A stretch of 64,000 bases of DNA from Pomacea canaliculata (taxonomy: Eukaryota; Mollusca; Gastropoda; Architaenioglossa; Ampullariidae). The first letter of the stretch is position 1, and every line of letters starts with the position of its first letter. A program made the translations under genes and the position numbers. The stretch spans positions 14,206,735-14,270,734 of the forward strand of contig NC_037593.1 of NCBI RefSeq assembly GCF_003073045.1, read 5' to 3'. The notes under the pieces were generated by a model, which was not told the origin of the DNA, did no database searches, and saw only the letters and a list, made by a program, of their open reading frames with translations. Of this stretch, positions 47,301 through 59,300 are shown piece after piece.

Positions 47301-50300
47301 GCAGCTGCAGTGTGGGTTGTCTCCCTCATTGTGGCATTGTCTCTGTAACGAAATGGCCGATCAACGATTTCGCTCCCTTGGAGAGGAATGTTGTCAAGAC
47401 CACACGTGGTCACGTGATAGTGTGCCCGGTCAAGGTGTAGGCGTCCAGTTCTTTGCGATGGGACGTAGGAGATAGCCGGTGATTCTACGCATGCGCTGAC
47501 GTGTGAATGTGTGTCTGTGTGTGTGTGTGTGTGCGCGCGCGATCGTGTACGTATCTGTGTGAGATTGTAACCGAAGCAACAATTCAGTATCACTGTCGTG
47601 ATATTTTTTATTCTTAGTTCTTTACTTAATTAATCTTAAATGTAGGAAATTCCAAATCCAAGATACACAAGTTCTATTGACACACAGTGCCAATGTGTTT
47701 GTGTAGCTACTACACACCCACTAGGCCGCGTCCTGGTTTCAAGATGGAGTTTGCGTGAATAAGGTCCATCCACAGACTCGATTATACAAGTCTGGGAGTC
47801 CATTTGAAATTTTTTTTATTTAGTACTTGAATTATCGTTCTTTGAGTATGATAAGCGTGGAATTGTGCTTTTGTCAGTTCGTTTCGCCTTTTTTCTGGCT
47901 CCTTTTCATGGCGCTGGTGATAGAGGGAATTTTATGGAGACACCAATCAGACACAGTCTATTACGCGCAACAAAAGCCTCTGTCTCGATACAATAGCAAC
48001 GAGTACTAGCACCCAGATGAACTCATAAAATGGCTCATTAAGGGGAGGCAGTGGCTGCCATACCCATCCAGTGCCCTCCGCCCCAACGGCGCCCTGGTCA
48101 CGTGCAGCACTGGAGGAGAAGGGAGGACACAGCAGGCACAATTAGGGGGACGGGGTAGGCATGGCCTGTCATCCTGCGCATCCCACAGACTGAGACAGAA
48201 TCGCAAGACAGAATGAGAGTTGATGGTAATTACCTCCCTTAGTTCCACAATCGATAAAAACTAAGTGATTGATGATAATGATGATGATGGACGACGAGGA
48301 TGATGATTGTGATGATGGTGGTGGTGGTGGCAGTGGTTTGTCAGAAACGACCCAACCTGCTGAGCGCAGTGATATTTTGACGGTAAAACTCCACACATAT
48401 GATATAATCTAGCTTATGATAATAATAATGATAATAATGATGATTAGTGTGGGGATTTGTTTCCTGGCCAACAGACAGTCGCGTGCATCTAATATCTACC
48501 GTAGATCACGTATGTAGATATGTATGTAGCCCACTTATGTAGCACACGTATGTAGATGTATGTAAATGTGTGTAGCACACGTATGTAGATGTCTCTAGAA
48601 CATGTATGTAGAAATTATGGCAAAAGGAGTAATGACAGTGGTAATAGTAGGAAGGAGGAGTAATAAGACAAAATACGGGATAATCAACAATAATATCAGC
48701 TGTAATATCAGCTAATACATCCCCAATAATATCAATTAAAAATACTATTATTATCAGAATTGATATCAATCCCATCAAAAATCATATCATCAATAATGTC
48801 AACTATAGTGTCGAAGTGTAGGTTTTTAAGAAGTTTATTTTCTGTTCTACTTCAGGTGCATCGTTCGTGTGTGTGTATGCGCGCATAATGTATGTCCGTG
48901 TGTTCTTTGCAACAGGCAAGCCTCTGTTGATGACAATATTCATACTAATAATAAATAATAATATAAATTCATCACGACTGAACAGTTTTTCTCAAGGGAT
49001 GTGGCAGCTGCATTTTGTTTCGCCCCATGGACCTCGTTTGTCGGAGTGATACTACCCTCCCCCTCCTCTTGAGCGCTGAAGCCTCATATCGTTGGGCGAA
49101 ATGTCGTCGCTATGGAGATTCAAGAGACTGCGCATGTGTCCCGCGATAAGAACGGTTAAAGGGGATGGCAAGTGAATCATCAGGTTGAGCGTAAATGGCA
49201 AACACTGTTTTACTCCAAACGTTTTCTCGTATAATTTTGGGTTGCAAAAAAATTGTTTACTTTGCAATGAAACACAGCTCGGAGTGGTTTATGAAGGCCA
49301 GCATTTTTGCATGCTCTTTTGAAAAGTTGAGCAAATTAACCGTCGTGTGTGACATAACTGGACTCTTTTGACAAGGAATGTGCCGAGCATTGTCAGGGGT
49401 GGGAGAGAACGTGCTCGGTTTGGCCGACTTGTGAAAAGGAGTGGGTTCAGGTATAAAGTTGTTAAAATTCTAATTCAGTAAAGTCGAGCTCAGTATCGTG
49501 ACCAGAAGTAGTTCATTCAGGGACATTCTTCTAGTTTTTACACTCAGAAATCACTGTACCGATGATGTCTTAATCAATGATTGACATATTGAAATATGCA
49601 TTTGTTATATTGATAAACTTCTTACTATTTGTAACTTTATCTTCTGTTACACCACTCTTTCCAGTTCACTTAATTTATCGTCTCCGTGTCTGGGTTTGAA
49701 ATTTTGAGGTACCATTACGAAATCTAGTATGGTATCGTTTTGATGATTCCACTTACAGACTGACAGTTAGCTCTCTTATTGGTCACTCAATAACACAAAC
49801 ATGGCGGCCTAGTGGAACTGCCTCAGACCTGTGTTTTGCAACCTGAAATTTGGAAGAGAAGTGAAAGTGCAAATTTTTAGTTAAACCCGACTTTTTGACT
49901 TGCTTTGCCCTTTAAGCACAGCTAGCTCGCTCACTTGCCACTTCCTTTAACCTGAATAGTTCTGGCTTTTAGCGAATTCTCGACACAACATATCAATCAC
50001 TCAGACATGGAGCAAGCTTTTGTTCTTTGTCTTTCTGCATTTTTATTTCTCTCTCTCTCTAGATCGTTCTCGCACTCTACCTGGGACAATGTACACAAAA
50101 CATCGCTAAGCTGGATGTTTATCGCAAAGAATTTGCAAAGGTGCTCACAAAATATAAACAGTTGAGCAAATGGCTTCAATTTAACGATGACGCTGGCCCC
50201 TAGCAACGCTTTTGCACATGGCCACATAATGTCAGTGATGTCACGCTTGTATCATTAGAGGCTGGCTGGGGAAGCTCTGTTCCAAACACACTCATCGTCC

Positions 50301-53300
50301 ACCCCTGCATCATTTCTCGTGAAAATGTCTAACCAGACGGACAGTTGGGCTGCCAGGCAGAATATTTAAAGACAGTTAAGTTTTTATGTTTCTACACGCC
50401 AACAATATGTTAAAAGCAAGATGCCAGCGTTCCTCTGTATGTGTTGTAAATGTTCTTTAGTAAATTTTCACAAAATGTTTCTTAGTGCATTTTGTCTTCA
50501 AATGCTACCCATTCTGTTGTGCTTTTTTGGGGACTGACAATTTATCTTGTGTCGCTAATGTTGAAAAAAAAAAGAGAAAGGCTGACTTTTAATATCTGTT
50601 GCTCTGGAAAATGAGTGAAAATCCATGTTTTTTCCCCGAAAAGAACTCCATGTCCTTTCTTCGCTCTTTGCCTTCACACACTGTGCTTCAGAGAGAACTT
50701 GAGTGAACAAGAGTTACAGGAAGAAGTTTATTACATCGATGGTGGATATATATATAAACCCGTAAATTTATGGCATTTGAAACACAAACAGTTTCCACAC
50801 ATGAAGTTGCTAAAATTAAATTAATTACAGCGAAAAGTCTATTTAGACAAAAGGTTGATCTTCTTGTCAACTGAATATTGTTGATATCGAGCAGAAACTG
50901 TTCAAGAGATACAAAGAGTGAAGGAAAAGTCGGGGAAGTGGTTCTAATTCATCCTCACAAAGAAGATGGCGTGCTTACGAGGCCAGGACTAACATACACA
51001 TCCATCTCTGACAGTCCGACCGCAACACGCATCCGCAACGCTGACGCCGGAGAACATGAGAGTTGTCGCCCACAGCCTGTTAGGAGAAGGGACGTCACTC
51101 TCACATGCATGAAATACAATTACTTGTGTCCACATGGGCGGACAGGTGGAAGGATGAGTTTGTTATCGTGTCTGCGTTTGATTGTGCCCGCATGTGTCTG
51201 CACGTCGATGATACTGCCAAAGCAATCCGTCTCGGACATCGACTTTTTTTTCTTTGCATCCTGATGTTTCGTCATTTCGACCTTCGCCCTCAAAAGTAGG
51301 GGAAATAAAAACTCCAAATACTAATTTTCCCAATAAACAGAAAACAATATTAGTGCAAGGCTTTAACACAAATTGATGACTGATGTTGAAGTCCCTAATT
51401 TAGCTTAATTCCAGGAAATGATTTTCGTCGGCAAAAAAATTAGCTCCTAATAAACCGGAAGTTTTTTGCACACCAGCCTCGTTCTAGTAGTTAACTGAAA
51501 AAAAAAATCATCTGCAAGCAGTCCATTAATACAAGTTCATGGTTTAATTAAGCACTTTAAATTCTTATCAGGATGGGATTCGGGAACTATCAACTACAGC
51601 CTCCTCGCTCAGTATCAGTTGTCCAGAAGGGTTGGTGGTGGCCATAGAACTGTAGAAGCTATAGTCTCACAGTAGTGCAGGCCTTTGTTGATTGAGTAGC
51701 CAGCCCAGGGTGCTGATGAGTGCACACCTCAGGCACGTGCTGAAAGAACGTTTGTTTTGTTATGAATCATTTTTCATTCGAACGGGTGAGTGGGCATTTG
51801 AGGGGTGCTTTTTTCAAGTTCGTAAATGTTAGATGCAGGGGATAGAAGGATTCTGAAAATAGAAGTGATTAAGCACAAATCTCACACAAGTATTCACGCC
51901 TGCATCTGAAGCACACACACAGCATGTAGACACACATACTGTACTCAGACAAACACGCGTACACACAGAAAATTTAAAACTGAATAAGCTGCTAAATTTT
52001 TTTCGATAGTCATCAACCATCATCAAACAAAGCCACTTCGCACAGAAGCAACATTTTGAACACACTTGCAATGAAGTATACAGGCAGGTAGGCAAATACA
52101 CGAACACGTGGTTCACAAGGAGATAAAATGTCGTTGACCTAAAGAGCTCAACGTCCACGTCACTGGGCAATGACTGTACAGACGACATCGATCTGCTGCC
52201 GGTCGCAGGTAACGGTTACGCAGTCGCAGACTTCAGAGCCGCTTTAACAGGGCCATAAACATTGTCTCTGAAGAAAAGGTCACGTGGGTTTAACTTTTTA
52301 TAGTGGAGCGGCTTCAGCATGCTTGATTAAAGGACATCGGTCTAACTCCGTCCAGTCACGTCTGTCGTCTGACACTGAAGACAGCAAGCTCACCTTAATA
52401 ATGCAGCAACTCCCACTACCATCATTGTTGAAACTACTGTCACAAATCAAATCTTTGGGTTACAAAAATTTTTTAAAATAGCTTAAGTATATCAGAAATG
52501 ATAGATGAATGCGCAATATTTTAATATAAAATTAATGTTAAAATAAAAATGCTATTAATGACTATTCTAATATATGGAACTGTCATGAAGATAATCAAAC
52601 TGGACATGCTTTTTTTGGTCAACTTCTGTTGTAAAAAATATGTGTCTAAGGCTTAATAAGTGGATGAGATATTAATTTTTATTAAATCATCTTCTTTTTC
52701 ATCTTTGCTATTAGTAAAATTGCAAATCCTGTGGTTGTAACGATCCAAGACGCTTTTCTTCTCCTCACCCGCTCTCTTCCCCCTCCATTCCCAGACATCT
52801 CAGTAATGATGTTCGTCTGATGTTCTCTAGCACCTGAGTTCGTCAAGAGACTCAGCGGCGAGGAGGCGGTCGATGAAGGCGCAGACCTGACCTTGCAGTT
52901 CAAGGTCGTCGGAATCCCGCCGCCGACCTTGCGCTGGTTCAAGGACGACGAAGAGGTGAGTGACCACCCCCGCCTGAGCGTGGACAAGAAGGAGGACGGA
53001 AGCCATCTACTGACGCTGCACGCTGTCAACAAGGGAGACGAGGCCGCCTACAGGTGTCGCGCCGAGAACTCGGAGGGCTCGTCATCCTGCTGCTTCTTCT
53101 TATCGGTGAAAGGTGGACAAACACGACTTTCATTCCAAACCCTCCCTTCTGCTTACCGCCTCCGCACACGCTGTTAGGACAATTTTCTTTATTAAAAATA
53201 CAATTACTGTCGTAAGGCAAAAGTGTTTTCTCGAATCATTGCAACACAAATCGAACAGTAATTGGCTGTTTAAGGTTAATTAAGCAAAGACATGGTCATG

Positions 53301-56300
53301 GTAAAATGATTAGAAGAAGAGGAAAGAACGAAATAAGAGATGAAAAATAAAACCCGAATAAACAGAAAAAAATTAAAAGAAATAATAGAAGAATGAATCG
53401 AAGAAGAAATAACAGAAGAATGAATCGAAAAATAAATAATAGAAGAATGAATCGAAAAAGAAATAATAGAAGAATGAATGAAAGAATATGAAAAACAAAA
53501 TATTGAAAACATGCATCCTCAACGCGTGATCTTTGTCAGGCAGGAAACCAAATTGTTCTTAGCCTGTTAGAAATTTTAAAAAGCTGTGTTTAGGACATAC
53601 ACATTGACATACTATTGACGATACATATATTCCCTTTCAATGTGTCAAAAACTAAAACTAGACATAAAACAAAATTAATTAAAAAGTTTTCTGTATTGTC
53701 GTTTCAAGCTAAACCAAAGAGCCCAAAGCGTGACGGGAAGTTGTCGCCCAATAAAAGGACAGTTTCCTATCCCACCATGTTTTCTACCATCGTCGAGAAA
53801 GTGGAAGAAGAAGAAAAAGCTGGACGGGAGACAGCACAAGCCCCGGAGTCTCCCTTGTCTCACTTCTACGACAGCCTGAGCCTCAAGAGCCGCAGCACCT
53901 GGCCCTCCTTCCTCGGCGACTGGGCTTTCGTCAGCGGCACGCACAAGGCGCGCGGAGGTGAGTGCTCATTTGCATATCATCAAAGACAAACGTTTGAGGA
54001 GGTGTGGCCGACAGATAATTATATGCATTCCCTGCAGACCTTTGCCCATCCTCATCTGTTTTGTTTCTTTGCAAGAAGAGTGTTGTCCCTTTGCATAAGG
54101 CCTTGATATCGGGTGTAACGATACCGAGAGACCAGAAATTCCTTTTTTTCCTCTTAATTAGTAATTTTAATCAGCAATGTTGACGGTAAAGTGAAATGGT
54201 AAAAATCAACCCCAGCTGAATAACGTGTCCAATCGGAAACAATATTTGACTAAAGAGAAAGTACATCAGAATATTTTTTAGTTTCTTATATTTTCTTCAT
54301 GTTTCTATAAGGAATGGTAGAAAGAATTTTCGTAAATACTGATCTCAGTATTTTTTTTTCTAATTATGATATGGTTCAGTATCAAGTTGGTGTGATTTTT
54401 TAATTTATATAAAAATTCCAATTAAAAAATCTCATCATTGTGTGGTGCTCAATGGTTATACTTCAGTAGAACCTCGTTTTGTAGAATGGGAGTTCGGTAT
54501 CCGATACCAAGACTCAACTTACTTGCAAGCAAAATTGTTCTTCTGGCTTTTGTTTTGTAGGATCAGTACAGACTCCAGAGGTAACCCAGTATATGCAGCT
54601 CCTTTTTTTTGGCATGCTCTCCTTCTGGTTTATGATGCATTGTTTTAACGCACAATGTCTCTGTTAGCACTGCTCAACTGCTTTTTTTTTTTTGGTAACT
54701 TAGTCAACATTGGCAAGTCTAAACAACCTCTGTTTGAAGATTAATATTTTGGATCGCACACTTGCTTCCAGTGGTATGCCTGTGATTCTGTTTTTCATCT
54801 CAACATGACACAGTAATCTCTGTAACAGTGTAATGAACAAAAGGTCTACATCAGGTGTCAAGCTCTTTTTTATTTTAATTAACTTTGTGGTTTGTTGACG
54901 AAGAATTTTGGATGCTAACTCGTCTCTATGTCTTTCTATAACCTGTTGAGGTGCCAATAAGTTCGCTGTATTGTCAGTGAAAGTAAATCATCATGCAAGT
55001 ATGTTAATAATCACATCAGGTGAAAATCTTTCTTCGGACTGTTATGGCTGGTGATTGATGATGCTGATGATTTTGTGAGAAATAAGGTTGTTGATGCACT
55101 AGACACATGAGCAACCGTTGAGCCGATATGAAGAATTTTGAGCATCTGTAGCGGCATATTTGTTCCTCACATCTACTTTACAAAAAAAAATAAAGGCTAA
55201 ATAAATAAACAGTTACAAAATGCAGAAGATAAGAATGAGTCTGTAATAGTCTAACAAGGTTTCTTCTCAGTTTTACATTTTGCTGAAATTCAAATGTTAC
55301 TGGTTATGCAGAGAAGATGTGGTTCTTCGGTATTAGTCCCTTAGGGCCATCAGGACACTCAGTCTCGTTTCCAAACGACTGTAGGACGTTCGTCCTTGCT
55401 AATGTCTCAGTATGTGTTCAGTTGCATGTTTGATTATGTACAGTCATTGATACACATCAGTCGACAAAACAGCGGGTTGAACTTCTACAATCTGATATTC
55501 GTAAAAAGAAAAATCTTTGGATTTTAAAAGCCTTATTTTGGTGAATCATTCAATCTGTATATTTTCTCCATTTTCTTTTTTTAAAATATATTTGTCTTTT
55601 TGGACATTAACTCCACTGATGTTTTGGGGATAACAGGTAAAACTCTCTTACCTTGAATCCTTAGGAGTATTTAACTGCAAATGAAAGGCAGGGTTAAATG
55701 CAGGGTTAAAGGCAGATCCCATACCCATTACCCCGCCCCTCAACTCTCTCCTGTCATTTAACCCATGTATGCCTCACTTTATTAAATAAAATAATTTTTT
55801 CTCTTCAAATTGTTATTCTTTGAATATCGGCAGCTCACATTCAGGAATTTCATGCACAAAAATGCCAACCTCCGGCATTAATGGTTTAAACCTGCACTGA
55901 AAAATCAGCCGCTTGTCCACTGCTGTGTGGACGTAGAACTTGAGTCACTGGGCCGACTGAGCCTCGAATTAAAATAGTTCTTTTTCTGAGATCGGCTGAT
56001 TTAACCACAAGGGTACAGAGGACTTCATATTTTCGAATAAACAGCTTGCACAAAAACACTTCTAAAATTCAAAGTACACTAAAAACATCAAGCACAATTT
56101 TTTTTATGATGAGCTTCACCGGCAGGTTTTCCGGTCTTGTGTTTATGTCTGTTGGTATGTCTCTATCCGTTTACTTTGGTCTACGGTTATGTGTGTGTTA
56201 TGTGTATTTTGTGTCTGTCTTTGCCTCATCTGTGTATTTGCTTTTCTTTTTATGTGTATATATTATATCATAGATGTAGTTATGAAACCGTATTAAAGAC

Positions 56301-59300
56301 ACAGCGGAGGACCGAATAAATGCACTCAGGGATTATTTTACTATGTCAGATTAAGGAATGAATAACTTTTAGGATGTTTTCATAAAAATTAAAATGCGCC
56401 ACACAGTTGCATGTCACCAGCTTGTCCTCGCTCCTTCCCCAAGATGACACTTCATGAAGTCTGGTAAATTAAATCTTTTATTATTATTGCCGTCCTCAAT
56501 ATTCTACTTCACTACTTCAAGATTTCATCAATTATACAAATCTCAGGCCATTGGGTAGGACTGGAGCTTGTGGCTTACTGTTAATTTGCAGCAAATGCGT
56601 CTTGACCTATGTGAGGTGAGATAACTGTCTGTGTGTGAGTTTTCTGTAAGGGTTCTGGTTCCCTATTTTCGCTGCTGAACATATAACATGACATCTTATG
56701 TTGGTGCTAACCTCATCAGGCATGGCTTGAATTATTTTGACATTTTGTTACAGCAGAGCATGTTAAGAAGAAGTTTTAAACTTTTTTTTGAATTCTTGAT
56801 CTCGTTTGTTTGTTTCTCTGGTTGCTTCTTAAGGAATTAACCAGCTGTGAAGAAAGTGTTGGCAAAACTATTTAAATTTAATTTTGGTTTTGCTTTGAAA
56901 TGCACGAGCAACACTAATGACTCATTTCATTTCAAACTTATTTGACCGTGCTTTCTGTCAGTGACCTATTCATGTAAAAAAAATCATCAATTTTCATCCC
57001 TTTTTGACAAAAATACTGTCTTGTCAATGAGAAAATTAAATTCTACCTTTATAAAAGGTAGTTCTCAGTCTGCTATATTTCAACAGCTGTGCATGCAAAT
57101 TTTGCCCATATCATTCTTTATTATAAATATCTTTTGAAAAGACCACAGTTTGTATCAATTTAAAAGCTATGTCTTTTTATTATATTGTTTACCATACATG
57201 AAAACCTACCTGGAGTATATTTACAATACCTATGAAAAGACAAGGTGGACGCTAGTCTCAGTATTCAACAGTTCAGGGTGGTTCTAAATAATAATCATTG
57301 GCCAAGTTTACTCTTCTAGCCAGACGTAGCACAGACGCCATGACATTTGATACTCAGAACCCAAGGGTTCTTGTGAAGCAGAAACGGTTGCAAATAAAAG
57401 AAAATTGTAGCAGCCTTTAAAAACATTATCTTGGAGTAATCTTTGGCCGTGGTTTGTGGTTAACACCTGCAAAACTCTTATTGTTGAAACGGCGCGTGGA
57501 TATACTTCCCGCTGGGGATGTAATTTAGTAATAACAGACAAACTGCAACACACAACTGATGTCGTGTGGAGAATAGGGATGTGGGGGATAGACAGGCGGA
57601 AATTGGTACAAGAGTTTTGTATGAGTGTGTGTGTGTGTGTGAGAGAGAGAGAAAGAATATGTGTGTGAGAGATAGTGTGTATAAGAGATAGTGTGAGAGA
57701 AAGAGAGTGAGAGAGAGAAAAGAGACTGAGAGAGAGAGCATGTGTATATGTGTGTGTGTGTGTGAGAGAGAGAATATGTGTGTGAGAGAGATATTGTGAG
57801 AGAAAGAGAATATGTCTGTGTGTGTGTGAGAGAGAGAGTGTGGGAGAATGTGTATGTGTTTGAGTGAGAGAGAGTTTAATGTTGAGAGAGAGTGTGCGTA
57901 TGAGTGCATTTGGTGTGTGTGAGAGAGAGAGAAAGAGTGTATGAGAAAGTGTTGTGTCTGAGATGTATCTATGCATGAGAGAGTGTGAGTGTGTGTGAGA
58001 GAGAGTTTAATGTGCATGAGAGTCTGTGTGTGTGTGTGACAGAGAGAGGGTTAGAGAGTGTGTATGAGAGGGAGAGGGAAAGAGAGTGTGTGTATGAGAG
58101 AAAGAAAGAGTGTGTAAGAGAGAGATTTTGTGTGTGTGATATTGTAAGTGTGTATGCGTGAGAGAGAGTATGTGTTTTACATCTTTACAAGTGTTTTTCC
58201 ATAATCACAAACACGAGAAGGGAAATAACTGATGTAGCTAAAGTCAGGTTGTAACAACATTTTCTTTGCGGCCTGTAGAGTTGACTGACCTTGGTAGAAG
58301 CAAAGCGTCACTGCTTATTGACAGCATTGCGTATTAACAAATTGACGTCATTTGTACGTGCGTCATATTTATAAATAGTCGGCTTGTTGTCGTTATTGTG
58401 TAAGACGAGCACACAGACGGCCATCTTGATGCAAACCTCTGACAGACATTATTAATAAGGTGCGGTTTGTTCAATTTTAAGTGTTTTTCCCCCAAACGTT
58501 AATTCACAGAGGCAGAAACATTTATTGTTACGTTGTTTTCCATTTGTTTCTTTATCTGAAAACGTCCAATTTTTTTTTTTTTTTTTTTACGTGTCTAACG
58601 AAGAAGTACAAAACATGTCTGACTATTTTGTGTTAGATAATTTGGAATAGTTCCAAGACGTTTTAACGATGCAGGGATTCGTTGAATTCAGAGAAGACTA
58701 GAGGAAGAGTATGTTTGCAAAGCATTTGCGTCGTCCAGAAAACAAGTCAATAACGAAGACTGGTTTTTCTATCTCTCTCTCTCTGTAGCAGATGCACATG
58801 CATCTTCTATTTCCTCTCTTTGTCACTTTTCACTCAGATAAGATCGACAGTCGAATGTTCCTTTTGCTGGCTTTTCACCTGTCTGTCAGTTTCTTAGTTT
58901 GTGTATGAACTGATTGATCTTTACGTAATAAAATATAGAAATGTGATAGGTCTAGAAGGTTCAAAAGGTAGGAATGTTTAGATTTTGTTTTTCTTCTTCT
59001 TTGTTTATTTAATCCAATATTTACTTTTCTTTTTTTATAGTCTTTGTAATTTCCTTCAAACTTCTACATTCTTTTGTTGTTAATATATTTTAATTATAAC
59101 AATCCAATAATTAAGCTAATTTGCTTTTGTTTATAAAGAAAAGAATCAGGTATTACAATTGATTTGCGTGTTTATATTTTGTAAATTCTGATAGAATATT
59201 TGGTTGGCGTCTAGATATACTCTTTAACACCGATATCTTGTGTCTGTTTTGATAACATTTTTCTCATTTATCTATGTTGTTTCTGTGCTCTGTTCCTTCA

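Noticed and set aside
48505-48616. CRISPR-like regular repeats
   Set aside because: These are diverged minisatellite units without unique spacers, in an intron of a eukaryotic gene.
57308-58017. Long minus-strand open frames of 179 and 222 codons
   Set aside because: They are Ser/Leu/His/Thr repeats produced by the GT/GA microsatellite; there is no start context, splice structure or domain.
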